37,268 nt of DNA, from NCBI GenBank assembly GCA_964519015.1, contig CAZFHZ010000022.1, positions 1 to 37,268 of the forward strand. Direction: 5' to 3'. Source of the DNA: CAZFHZ01 sp964519015. Lineage in GTDB: Bacteria; Blakebacterota; Blakebacteria; Blakebacterales; CAYUVJ01. Below are positions 1-7,493 of the stretch, piece after piece (position 1 is the first letter of the stretch; each line of letters opens with the position of its first letter). A program made the translations under genes and the position numbers. Under the pieces are notes generated by a model. It had not been told where the DNA came from and searched no databases. It was given only the letters and a program-made list of their open reading frames with translations.

Positions 1-147
1 TGGGGGGAAGGGATCGTGGCGATGGGCAAGCAGTTCCCACTCGGGAGCCGGCACCTCGCCGGTGAGCCGCAGCAGGGCGCAGTCCACCCCGTCGGCCGAG
101 GTGCCGGTCATGCAGCCGGCCAGGATGCGCGGGCCGGGGGCCCTCAA
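1..147 (-). CDS. anmK: Anhydro-N-acetylmuramic acid kinase, N-terminal fragment (partial)
   Basis: The first 49 codons of a minus-strand gene that runs off the left edge of the window. The reading contains the motif AGCMTGTSADGVDCALL, which matches the N-terminal ATP-binding signature of AnmK (family form G-x-M-S-G-T-S-x-D-G-V/I-D). AnmK phosphorylates 1,6-anhydro-MurNAc to MurNAc-6-phosphate in the cytoplasm during peptidoglycan recycling. The proposed start is TTG at 147, which overlaps the stop of the carboxypeptidase gene in the four bases TTGA, so the two are probably translationally coupled. An internal ATG lies inside the conserved motif and would remove part of it, so it is unlikely. 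Only the N-terminus is visible; the catalytic Asp and the rest of the fold are outside the window. Confidence 0.85.
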   Translation of the reverse strand, partial: MRAPGPRILAGCMTGTSADGVDCALLRLTGEVPAPEWELLAHRHDPFPP

Positions 148-1967
148 GGAGTGGCGCCGTCGGGACGCAGATCGATCACGACCCGCCCGACCGTCATACC
201 GCTCCGCCGGACCGTGATCTCGTAGAAGCGGCCCTGTTTCTCGAGACTGTAGGCAGGGAGCAGGTCGCGGTCGAGCCGGATAGAGTGGCCGCGGTCCTCG
301 GCCCCGTTGGGACCGGGGAATCCCACGAAGTTCACGGTGAACCCGCCGGCGGCGGCCGGACGGGTGACCAGGTCGGCCACCGTCAACACCGAGCGGCGGG
401 GCACCGCCAGGGTGTCCCCGTCGGCCAGCGCCAGCAGCGGCCCGCCGTCCAGACGGACGAGTAACCAGGCCAGCCGGGGATCGACGACCTCGACCAGGGC
501 GGTGGCCAGGATCAGGGTGCCCGATTCCACGCGCACCTCGTAGCGCTCGGTGTCGGGGCTCAGGCTGAAGCGCTGGAGTAAATCGTGCTCGGTGTGGATG
601 ATGTAGCCGCGGTCCTCGCCGTCATTGGTCACCGTGTTCCCGACGAAGCCGCGGAAGTTGACCTGGTAGTCGCCGCGTGGGGGCAGTCCCAGGGGGTCCC
701 CGACGGTCAGCGAATCCCCGCGCAGCACCTGGAGGGTCGCTCCCGGCTCCAGCAGCAGGGGCCGGCCGTTCCAGGTGAGCCGGAGCGCGTCTACCCGGTC
801 GGTCGCCGCCGGGGCGGCGGCGGCCGGGCGGCGGGCCGCCGGGTCGAGCCGGATCCAGATGGACCCGCAGAGATACTTGTCCTTCCAGACCGAGATCCGG
901 GTGTCCCGCGCGAGTCGCAGGGAGGTGCGCTGGTCGTTGAAGCCCCCCACCCCCTCGAGGTCGACGACCAGACCCCGTTCGTAGTTGGCCTCCACATGGG
1001 TGACCTCGACCGTCACCCCCGGGGGGACCCGCAGCTCCTCCCCCGCATCGACCACGACCGGGGGGGCTCCGTCCACCGAGACAGCCAGGTAGGTCAGTAA
1101 TGGGGTCTCCAGGGCGAACCGGGGATGGTCGGGGATGATACCGAACCGGTCCAGGAAGGCGTTGATCACCAGTACCTGGTACTCCACCCGGCGGGCCTCG
1201 TCGGGGATGTCCTTGGAGGTTTCCACCCCGAACGCCGGGATGCCCAGCCGGCTGACGGCGAAGAAGGTGGCTGAGCCGCGCTGTTCGTGGTGGGGGCTGT
1301 CGGGCTTGAAGGTCCAGGTGTTCTTGACCCGGAAGTAGTGGTCGGGATCGGAGATCCCCTGATTCGCCCGCTCGGTGACGTGGCGGGCCGCTTCTTCCAG
1401 CGGGAAGGGCTCTCCCCCCTCGGGGTCGGGGAGCAGGTCGGTATCCACGATGATCGTCTGACCCCAGCGCTGCGGGTTGCGCAGCTCGTTCACCCAGCGG
1501 CTGTCGTACCAGCCGGAGCCGTCGTGGAGGTTGAGCACGACGTCGGAGGAGCGCATCAGTTCGGTCAGGACGGTGACGATCTCCTGATCGATCTCATACT
1601 GGTCGGCCTGCTGGCGGCCGAACCGGCGGTTCAGATCCCCCCCGCCCGACTCCCGCTCATCCCGGTGGATCCCAAAGATGTTCGCCCGCGGGACCACGAT
1701 CAGGTTGCCCCGGCGCAGGGTCAGGTCGGCATAGAGGTCGGCGGCCAGGTACCCCCCCGGTTCGTCGCCGTGCATACCGCCGATGATGAGCAGGGTCGGA
1801 CCCTCTTCGCGGCCCCGGATGTGGTAGACGTTCAGTTCGTGGTCGGTGTCGGCGAAGAAGACACGGTGCGACCGCCCCGGGGGCGGATCGGTCGCCCCCC
1901 GGGCGACCTCGAGTGCGCCGGTGAGGGCCGGCAACAGGAGCAGGCCGATCAGCGCCGTCCGTCTCAT
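144..1967 (-). CDS. M14/M99-type zinc carboxypeptidase, Csd4/Pgp1-like
   Basis: 607 residues. A short hydrophobic signal-like N-terminus (about 5-25) is followed by a metallocarboxypeptidase domain (about 35-275). Visible motifs are GGMHGDEPGG (H66 and E69 as zinc ligands), DLNRRF (111-116), NLHDG (H148 as third ligand) and FGVET (E249, probable catalytic Glu). This is the layout of succinylglutamate desuccinylase-like M14 enzymes, and of the M99 group that includes Helicobacter Csd4 and Campylobacter Pgp1, which cut the terminal meso-DAP from tripeptide stems in the periplasm. Csd4 is reported to have Gln in place of the first zinc His; this protein keeps His. The C-terminal half is beta-rich with at least two homologous blocks (about 393-495 and 499-600), each carrying VNF-x-GF and EDRG. 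ATG overlaps the preceding stop (ATGA). The neighbours (YkuD protein, anmK) support a cell wall role; substrate specificity is inferred. Confidence 0.8.
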   Translation of the reverse strand: MRRTALIGLLLLPALTGALEVARGATDPPPGRSHRVFFADTDHELNVYHIRGREEGPTLLIIGGMHGDEPGGYLAADLYADLTLRRGNLIVVPRANIFGIHRDERESGGGDLNRRFGRQQADQYEIDQEIVTVLTELMRSSDVVLNLHDGSGWYDSRWVNELRNPQRWGQTIIVDTDLLPDPEGGEPFPLEEAARHVTERANQGISDPDHYFRVKNTWTFKPDSPHHEQRGSATFFAVSRLGIPAFGVETSKDIPDEARRVEYQVLVINAFLDRFGIIPDHPRFALETPLLTYLAVSVDGAPPVVVDAGEELRVPPGVTVEVTHVEANYERGLVVDLEGVGGFNDQRTSLRLARDTRISVWKDKYLCGSIWIRLDPAARRPAAAAPAATDRVDALRLTWNGRPLLLEPGATLQVLRGDSLTVGDPLGLPPRGDYQVNFRGFVGNTVTNDGEDRGYIIHTEHDLLQRFSLSPDTERYEVRVESGTLILATALVEVVDPRLAWLLVRLDGGPLLALADGDTLAVPRRSVLTVADLVTRPAAAGGFTVNFVGFPGPNGAEDRGHSIRLDRDLLPAYSLEKQGRFYEITVRRSGMTVGRVVIDLRPDGATP

Positions 1968-2674
1968 ACGGCCCCGCCGACGGGGAAGACCTGGTCGAGC
2001 AGGATCTCCCCGTTCTGGTCGTAGATGAAGAACCGTACTTCACGCGGAAGGAAGCCCTCGGGGACTTCGAGTTCGGCCTCGATCGGACGGAAGCGCCGGA
2101 TAGCGAAGGACTCTCCGGCCGAGGGGGTCAACGGCCGGCCGTTCTGGACACGCAGTGACGGGACGCTCAGGAAGTCGCCGGGGTGCTCGGCATCCTCCAC
2201 CAGCACCGCGTAGAATCCGCGCAGGACGGCATCCCCCCAATCCTTCTTGGTGAGTTCGGCGTAGAGCCGCCAGTTCCCCGATTCCTGCCGGGTCAGGGAG
2301 AAGTTCTCCAGGCTGACCGGGGCGGGGGCCCCGGGTGCCGTCCGGACCGGGGCGGTCCCGGGCTGGGGGCGGGCGGGTGATGGGGCGGGCTCGCCGGCCG
2401 TGGCCGGGGGAATCGCTCCGGGGACCGCGTCGGCGGGGGCGGGCCGCGGGGTGAGCATGGGCAGTTCCCGTCCCGCCAGCAGGTCGTACCGCTCCCGGAG
2501 CCGCTGGTAGCGATCGACGTGCGTAAAGGTGAGCCAGGTCAGTAGTCCGACGACGACCAGCGGGAGGACGACCAGCAGCACGATCCAACGCCGCTTCCTC
2601 GGGGTCAGCAGCCAGGTCCGGTTGCTCCCGTCCGGGCGCAGCAGGATGAGGGTGAAATCGCGTCGCTCGTTCAT
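1964..2674 (-). CDS. Single-pass membrane protein of unknown function, between Csd6-like and Csd4-like genes
   Basis: 236 residues. A short basic cytoplasmic segment (RPDGSNRTWLLTPRKRR, about 14-30) precedes one strong transmembrane helix (about 31-49), then a possible short coiled coil (about 52-66), a Pro/Ala-rich linker (about 70-120) and a compact C-terminal domain (about 122-235) predicted to lie in the periplasm. The N-terminal part resembles the cytoplasmic tail plus helix of membrane-anchored M23 endopeptidases, but no M23 motifs (HxxxD, HxH) are present. ATG has a GAGAAGGGG ribosome site. The gene starts 21 bases after the Csd6-like stop and overlaps the Csd4-like start as ATGA, so it is part of that operon. 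A scaffold or anchor for the two trimming enzymes is a reasonable inference; function is unknown. Confidence 0.75.
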   Translation of the reverse strand: MNERRDFTLILLRPDGSNRTWLLTPRKRRWIVLLVVLPLVVVGLLTWLTFTHVDRYQRLRERYDLLAGRELPMLTPRPAPADAVPGAIPPATAGEPAPSPARPQPGTAPVRTAPGAPAPVSLENFSLTRQESGNWRLYAELTKKDWGDAVLRGFYAVLVEDAEHPGDFLSVPSLRVQNGRPLTPSAGESFAIRRFRPIEAELEVPEGFLPREVRFFIYDQNGEILLDQVFPVGGAV

Positions 2675-2695
2675 CCCCTTCTCACCCGTCCCAGC

Positions 2696-3640
2696 TCATC
2701 CGGGGAGGGGCAGGCTGGTCTCCCGGATGATCTTCCAGCCTCCCTCCTCCTCCTGCAGATAGAGCCGCTTGGCCGACCGGGCCCGGAAACGGTCCGATTC
2801 ATAGGTCTGGTTGAACACCGCGATCATCGTCCCGCCATGGTGGTAGAGATGCAGTCCCTCGATCTCCACCCGGATCCACTGGTACTGGCGGTTCAAACGG
2901 TCCTTGTAGGCACGCCAGCCGGCCCAGTCCCGCCCCTGGCCGAGGAATTCCCGGCTGTAACAGGCCAGGTAACGGTCGGTGTCACGCGACTCCCAGGCCG
3001 CCTCCCAGTCCGAGATCACATCGAGGAGTCCCTCCCGCTGCCGGGTGGCCGCCTCCGCTTCCATGACCTGCAGTTCGTCCTCCACCACCATCACCGTCGC
3101 CCCGGGGACCCGCCCGGTGCGGATCAGGGGGGTCAGCCCTTCCAGGTCTTCATCGGTCACCACCACACAACCCTTCGTGTTGTAGCCGTTCTGGACCCGG
3201 GCCGGTTCATTGGTGGCATGGAGCCAGATGTTGCTCCCGTCCTTGCCCAGGAGTTGATCGAAGACATTGGGGAAATCGGTCACGAAGGCACGCACCCCGT
3301 ACTCGTCCGGCAGATGGTCTCCCTCGATCCGGGAGGTGAAGAAGTAGATCCCTTCGGGCGTGCGCAGGTCCCCTTCCCGCTCCTTGTCCCCCTGTTTCTC
3401 CCCGGTGTTGGCCGGCACGATCCGGACCAGCTCGGGGAGCCCGGCCGCGTTCCCGCGGTAGACGATGAGGCTCTGGGTCACCTTCTCGACCAGCAGCGCG
3501 CAACTCCCCTCCTGGAGCTGCACCAGCGCAGCCGGGTACTTCCCCATCAGGCTGGACGGGGCGCGGGTGCGTCCTTCCCCCTCGGGGGCGGGCCAGACCG
3601 TCAGCAGCAGCGCGGGGAGCAGCAGGCAACGTCCGATCAT
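2696..3640 (-). CDS. YkuD-fold L,D-transpeptidase / L,D-carboxypeptidase with C-terminal NTF2-like domain, Csd6/Pgp2-like
   Basis: 314 residues, close to Helicobacter Csd6 (about 330). Signal-like N-terminus (about 1-20); YkuD catalytic domain (about 45-175) with RTPEGIYF (93-100), the conserved His in IWLHATNE (H141) and the nucleophile in TKGCVVV (C158). The C-terminal part (about 195-312, DWEAAWESRD... to GGWKIIRE) looks like an NTF2/SnoaL-type fold. The combination YkuD plus NTF2-like is that of Csd6, which trims tetrapeptide to tripeptide stems, and of Campylobacter Pgp2. YkuD domains can also make 3-3 cross-links or attach proteins, so transpeptidase activity is not excluded. ATG at 3640 follows GAGGTGAATGG, 9 bases after the thioredoxin stop. 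The gene is upstream of a Csd4-like gene, whose family uses the product of the Csd6 reaction. Confidence 0.8.
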   Translation of the reverse strand: MIGRCLLLPALLLTVWPAPEGEGRTRAPSSLMGKYPAALVQLQEGSCALLVEKVTQSLIVYRGNAAGLPELVRIVPANTGEKQGDKEREGDLRTPEGIYFFTSRIEGDHLPDEYGVRAFVTDFPNVFDQLLGKDGSNIWLHATNEPARVQNGYNTKGCVVVTDEDLEGLTPLIRTGRVPGATVMVVEDELQVMEAEAATRQREGLLDVISDWEAAWESRDTDRYLACYSREFLGQGRDWAGWRAYKDRLNRQYQWIRVEIEGLHLYHHGGTMIAVFNQTYESDRFRARSAKRLYLQEEEGGWKIIRETSLPLPG

Positions 3641-3649
3641 CCATTCACC

Positions 3650-4183
3650 TCAACGTGGGAGCGTGCTGCGCAGGATGGCCACGACGTCGGAGGCGGCATC
3701 CTGCTGAGGGGTTTCGATCACACGACCCAGTTCCCGTCCCTGCGCTTCCACCACGAAGGTGGGGGAGAAGGCGATCTGGTAGCGGTCCACCAGGCCGTCC
3801 CGGTCGCGCTTGCTGCGGTCGAGCGCGATCACCCGGACCTCGATCCGGGGATTGGAGGCCTCTTGCAGGGCCCGGAAGAGCACCGGGACGTGCTTCTGCG
3901 CGTCCTCGCACCAGGTACCCATGAAGACCAGGATGGTCACCGGTTTCGAGAGGTCGCGCAGGTAGGCCACAGTCTCCTCGGGCACCCGGACCAGTTCGGT
4001 CCGGGTGCGGAACACGGTCACATGGTCGAGCACCCACCCCATGTCCGACTGGCCGTACATCACCAATCCGTCCAGGCCGGGGGGGGTACCCGGTCGATGG
4101 TCCGCGGACTTCGAGCAGGCGGTGGTCAGCAGCAGCCCCGCCAGGAGCAGGGCGATCCGGTACTTCGTCACGGTGCGATCCAT
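3650..4183 (-). CDS. Thioredoxin-like lipoprotein with a single active-site Cys
   Basis: 177 residues from the ATG at 4183. An upstream TTG (4219) is in frame but would put a Pro-rich stretch ahead of the signal peptide, so the ATG is preferred. The N-terminus MDRTVTKYRIALLLAGLLLTTAC is a lipoprotein-type signal with Cys23 as the candidate lipidated residue, although the -3 position is Thr rather than the usual Leu. The rest has a thioredoxin fold pattern: VTILVFMGTWCEDA (W91, C92) and a FSPTFVV segment with the expected cis-Pro. The usual second Cys of CxxC is Ala95, so a classical disulfide exchange is not expected. The stop is 9 bases before the Csd6-like start, so it is probably co-transcribed with the cell wall genes. 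Role unknown; a chaperone or redox partner in the periplasm is possible. Confidence 0.7.
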   Translation of the reverse strand: MDRTVTKYRIALLLAGLLLTTACSKSADHRPGTPPGLDGLVMYGQSDMGWVLDHVTVFRTRTELVRVPEETVAYLRDLSKPVTILVFMGTWCEDAQKHVPVLFRALQEASNPRIEVRVIALDRSKRDRDGLVDRYQIAFSPTFVVEAQGRELGRVIETPQQDAASDVVAILRSTLPR

Positions 4184-4226
4184 GCCCGGAATGGTAGGAA
4201 GCGGCACCGTCTGGTTCAAGCCGACT

Positions 4227-4454
4227 CTACTCCGGACGGACGATCGTCTTCAGCCCCTTGCGGACGATGTTCGCCGCCTGCGGCCCTTTCGGACCCTCGG
4301 CGATCTCGAACTCGACCTCCTCGCCCGCCTTGAGCGAACGGAAACCGTCTCCGGCGATGGCGGAGAAGTGGGCGAAGACATCAGGTCCGGAGTCCTGGCT
4401 GATGAAGCCATATCCCTTCTGGTTGTTGAACCACTTCACACTCCCCACAGGCAT
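4227..4454 (-). CDS. Cold shock domain protein (CspA family)
   Basis: 75 residues. The start MPVGSVKWFNNQKGYGF at 4454 is chosen because it aligns with the family N-terminus and is preceded by GGCGAGGTG. The longer open frame upstream has no family resemblance. RNP1 (KGYGFI) and RNP2 (DVFAHF, with Ala where Val is common) are present, and the protein ends LKTIVRPE just after the domain, so it is a single OB-fold protein binding single-stranded RNA or DNA. It lies 43 bases upstream of the thioredoxin lipoprotein in the same orientation and may have its own promoter in the 116-base gap behind rlmB. Confidence 0.93.
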   Translation of the reverse strand: MPVGSVKWFNNQKGYGFISQDSGPDVFAHFSAIAGDGFRSLKAGEEVEFEIAEGPKGPQAANIVRKGLKTIVRPE

Positions 4455-4542
4455 ACGTCGGCACCTCGCCGCACGGTATGCGACCCCCGATGGTGAGCGG
4501 GTGGGAAGGGTCGGGCACCCGTGCCAAGCCGGACGATTCTGC

Positions 4543-4561
4543 TCCCGGAGCACACCCGGGA
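4543..4561 (-). terminator. Possible hairpin behind rlmB
   Basis: Inverted repeat TCCCGG-N7-CCGGGA ten bases downstream of the rlmB stop. The stem is 6 bp and there is no clear run of U behind it, so it is at best a weak terminator. Confidence 0.25.
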
Positions 4562-4570
4562 CAAGGGGAT

Positions 4571-5350
4571 TCAGCCCTTCGAGCGCTGGCGCATCACCTC
4601 GTAGAGGACCATCCCCGTGGCCACCGAGACGTTCAGGCTCTCGCTCCCACCGGCCATGGGGATGGCAGCCGTCCAGTCACACGAACGCCGGATGAGCATC
4701 CGCATCCCTCCCCCCTCACCCCCGACCACCACCACCAGCGGCACCGTCAGGTCGACCGCCCAGAGGGACGTATCCCCCTCCACATCGGTCCCCAGCACCC
4801 AGATCCCCCGCTCCTTGAGTCCGGAGAGAGCCCGGGCCAGGTTGGCCACCCGGCAGACCGGGATCCGCGCCAGGGCTCCGGCCGAGGCCTTCAACGCGCT
4901 CCCGCCGACCGGGGCCGAACCGTGGCGCGGCACCACCAGGGCCTGCGCCCCCAGCGCAGCCGCGGTGCGCGCCACCGCCCCCAGGTTATGGGGGTCCTCC
5001 ACACCGTCACAGGCGACCAGCAAAGGCGGCTCGGCCCGCTGGAACACACCGTCGAGGACCTCGTCGAGGTCGGCGTAGGCGAAGGGGACGATGTAGGCGG
5101 CCACCCCCTGGTGGACCGCTCCCTGGGTCAACCGGTCGAGGGCGGCGGCCGGCTGATAGGAGGGGGGCACCCCCTGCCGGCGGGCCAGTTCGACGAGTTC
5201 GGTCACCCGGCGCTCACGCCGTCCTTCGGCCACCACGATCCGGTGAACGCGCCGGGCGTCCTCCTCCAGCAGCGCCCGCACGGGGTTGATCCCCCAGACC
5301 AGATCGCCCCCGCCCCCGCCTTCCTCCTCCTCCCTCGGTCTTTTCGCCAC
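4571..5350 (-). CDS. rlmB: 23S rRNA 2'-O-ribose methyltransferase, RlmB/TrmH (SPOUT) family
   Basis: 259 residues (E. coli RlmB 243). A GTG start at 5350 is preceded by AAGGAGGT, an almost ideal ribosome site, 11 bases after the recG stop. The N-terminal substrate-binding part is DLVWGINPVRALLE (about 16-30). The three SPOUT motifs are all visible: NLGAVARTA, VVVVGGEGGGM and PMAGGSESLNVSVATG. Family members methylate a Gm in 23S rRNA (G2251 in E. coli) using S-adenosylmethionine bound in a knot. The exact target nucleotide is inferred, since TrmH-family members look alike; the RlmB-type INPV and SLNVSVATG segments favour RlmB. The Glu/Gly-rich N-terminal extension (res 6-15) is low-complexity. 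Confidence 0.9.
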   Translation of the reverse strand: MAKRPREEEEGGGGGDLVWGINPVRALLEEDARRVHRIVVAEGRRERRVTELVELARRQGVPPSYQPAAALDRLTQGAVHQGVAAYIVPFAYADLDEVLDGVFQRAEPPLLVACDGVEDPHNLGAVARTAAALGAQALVVPRHGSAPVGGSALKASAGALARIPVCRVANLARALSGLKERGIWVLGTDVEGDTSLWAVDLTVPLVVVVGGEGGGMRMLIRRSCDWTAAIPMAGGSESLNVSVATGMVLYEVMRQRSKG

Positions 5351-5361
5351 CTCGACCTCCT

Positions 5362-7479
5362 TCAGGCGATGGTGCCCAGGGCCAACCGCTCACCCAGCCG
5401 CCGGACGATGACCCGACGCCAACCCTCCAGGTCCCCGGGAGTAGTGTCGCTACTACCCGGAGCGAGGGCCGCGAAGGCGTCCTGCCGGGCATGGGCCAGC
5501 AGCGGCGCGTCACCAACCAGGTCGGCCACCCGCAGACCGGGGAGTCCGTGCTGTCGGGTCCCGAAGAACTCCCCCGGTCCCCGGATCCTCAGGTCCGCTT
5601 CGGCGATCCGGAAACCGTCGGTGGTCTCGACCATGGCCTGGAGGCGCTGCCGCGCCTCCTCGGTCAAGGTTTCCCCCTCCAGCAGGAGACAGCGGGCGTG
5701 CCCACCCCCCCGCCCCACCCGCCCCCGGAGCTGATGGAGCTGGGATAGCCCGAACCGCTCGGCATGTTCGATCAGGATGAGCGAGGCGTTCGGCACGTCC
5801 ACCCCGACCTCGATGACGGTGGTGGCCACCAGCACCTCCACCTCCCCCCGGCGGAACGCCTCCATGACCTCATCCTTCTCCCGGGCAGGCATCCGGCCGT
5901 GCACCAGCCCGACCCGGTGGTCGCCCAACGGTCCGTGCCGGAGCCGGTCGTAGGAGGAAACCGCCGCTTTCAAGTCGCTGGCGGCCGTCTCCTCTACCAG
6001 GGGGAAGACCCAGAAGACCTGGCCTCCCTCCTCCAGGGTCGCCCGTACCTGGGCCAGGGCACGCTCCCCCTGACGGGTGGGGGAGCGGGATGTGGACACC
6101 GGTTCCCGGCCGAGCGGGAGTTCATCGATCACCGAGGTGTCCAGGTCGCCGTAAAGGGTCATGGCCAGGGTGCGCGGGATGGGGGTGGCGGTCATCACCA
6201 GCACGTCGGGGGAGGCCCCCTTGGCCGGCAGGGCCCCCCGCTGGAGGACACCGAACCGGTGCTGTTCGTCCACCACTACGGCACCCAGCCGGGCGAACCC
6301 CACATCCTGCTGGATGAGCGCGTGGGTGCCCACCACGATACACGGCCCTTCCCCGGCCAGCCGTTCGAGCAGCCGGCCGCGCTCCCCCGGGGTGAGTCGG
6401 GCGGCCAGCAGGTGTACCTCGACCCCGAGCGGAGCCAGTTCCCGCCTCAACCGGCCATAGTGCTGCTCGGCCAGGATCTCGGTGGGCGCCATCAGGGCGG
6501 CCTGACGGTCGTTCTCCACCGCGGTCAGCAGGACGCAGGCGGCCACGACCGTCTTGCCGCTCCCGACGTCCCCCTGGAGGAGCCGGTTCATCGGATGGGG
6601 TCGGGCCATATCCTCGAAGATCTCGGCCAGCACCCGCTGCTGGGCCCGGGTCAGGGTGAACCCGACCCCCTCCAGGTAGCGGCGGACCAGCGGACCCCAA
6701 GTCCGGAAGGCGTGCCCTTCCCGCCGGCCGAGTGCTCGCTGGCGGTCGGCCAGCAGCAGTTCCAGGTAAAAGAACTCCTCGTAGGCCAGCCGATGGTGGG
6801 CCGCCTCGGCCCGCTCGGGTCCGGCGGGGAAGTGGAGCTGTTCGAGCGCCTCGGCCAGCGGGAGGAGCCCGCGACGCAGGCGCAGGTACTCCGGCAGCGG
6901 ATCCTCCGGACCGTCGGAAAGGGTGTCGAGCGCGTTCCGGATGATCCGGCGCAGCCCCCGGCTGGCCAGCCCGACCGACCGGAGCTCGGCGGTGAGCGGA
7001 TAGATGGGGATCAACCGTCCGGCGTGCAGCGCGTCCTCCAGCCCTGGTTCGGTACCCTCCTCCTCGCCGCTGGTGCCGAGCACCTCGAATTCTGGATGGG
7101 CGAACTGGAGCCGTCCACGGTAGCTGCCCGCGCGGCCCGAGAAGACGACTATATCGCCCGGCCGGAGCGCTCCCTTTACGTAGTTGAGGCCCTGGAACCA
7201 GACCGCTTCCGCAACCCCGGTACCGTCGGTGAGGCGGGCCACGAAACGGGGACGCCGGCCCTTCGCGGTCCCGGCGGCGAGCACCTCGGCCAGCACCGTG
7301 GCGTTCTCCCCCTCCTTGAGGTCGGTGATCGCCGTGCAGAAACGCCGGTCCACATAACGACGAGGAGCGTAGAGGAGCAGGTCCTCCACGCTCTCGACGT
7401 TCACACTGCGCAGGGCTTCGGCCCGCGCGGGTCCCACCCCGCGCACGTACTGTACCGGGGAGGCCAGCCGGTCCTCCAT
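5362..7479 (-). CDS. recG: ATP-dependent DNA helicase RecG
   Basis: 705 residues (E. coli 693). Helix-hairpin-helix-like start YVRGVGPARAEAL (about 11-23), wedge OB-fold (about 55-135), then helicase core with Walker A GDVGSGKT (303-310), DEQH box (404-407), TATPIPRTLA (motif III region), and the late motifs TTVIEVGVDVPNA and QLRGRVGRG. The C-terminal tail GPGEFFGTRQHGLPGLRVADL is diagnostic of RecG. It remodels stalled replication forks and Holliday junctions. ATG follows a G-rich run; the gene starts 14 bases after the outer membrane protein stop and is followed by rlmB, so the three may share a transcript. Confidence 0.97.
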   Translation of the reverse strand: MEDRLASPVQYVRGVGPARAEALRSVNVESVEDLLLYAPRRYVDRRFCTAITDLKEGENATVLAEVLAAGTAKGRRPRFVARLTDGTGVAEAVWFQGLNYVKGALRPGDIVVFSGRAGSYRGRLQFAHPEFEVLGTSGEEEGTEPGLEDALHAGRLIPIYPLTAELRSVGLASRGLRRIIRNALDTLSDGPEDPLPEYLRLRRGLLPLAEALEQLHFPAGPERAEAAHHRLAYEEFFYLELLLADRQRALGRREGHAFRTWGPLVRRYLEGVGFTLTRAQQRVLAEIFEDMARPHPMNRLLQGDVGSGKTVVAACVLLTAVENDRQAALMAPTEILAEQHYGRLRRELAPLGVEVHLLAARLTPGERGRLLERLAGEGPCIVVGTHALIQQDVGFARLGAVVVDEQHRFGVLQRGALPAKGASPDVLVMTATPIPRTLAMTLYGDLDTSVIDELPLGREPVSTSRSPTRQGERALAQVRATLEEGGQVFWVFPLVEETAASDLKAAVSSYDRLRHGPLGDHRVGLVHGRMPAREKDEVMEAFRRGEVEVLVATTVIEVGVDVPNASLILIEHAERFGLSQLHQLRGRVGRGGGHARCLLLEGETLTEEARQRLQAMVETTDGFRIAEADLRIRGPGEFFGTRQHGLPGLRVADLVGDAPLLAHARQDAFAALAPGSSDTTPGDLEGWRRVIVRRLGERLALGTIA

Positions 7480-7493
7480 CCGGTCCCCCCTGC

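Noticed and set aside
2837..4333. 498-residue plus-strand open frame
   Set aside because: Antisense to the YkuD and thioredoxin genes, with Gly/His/Pro/Arg-rich composition typical of shadow frames in GC-rich DNA.
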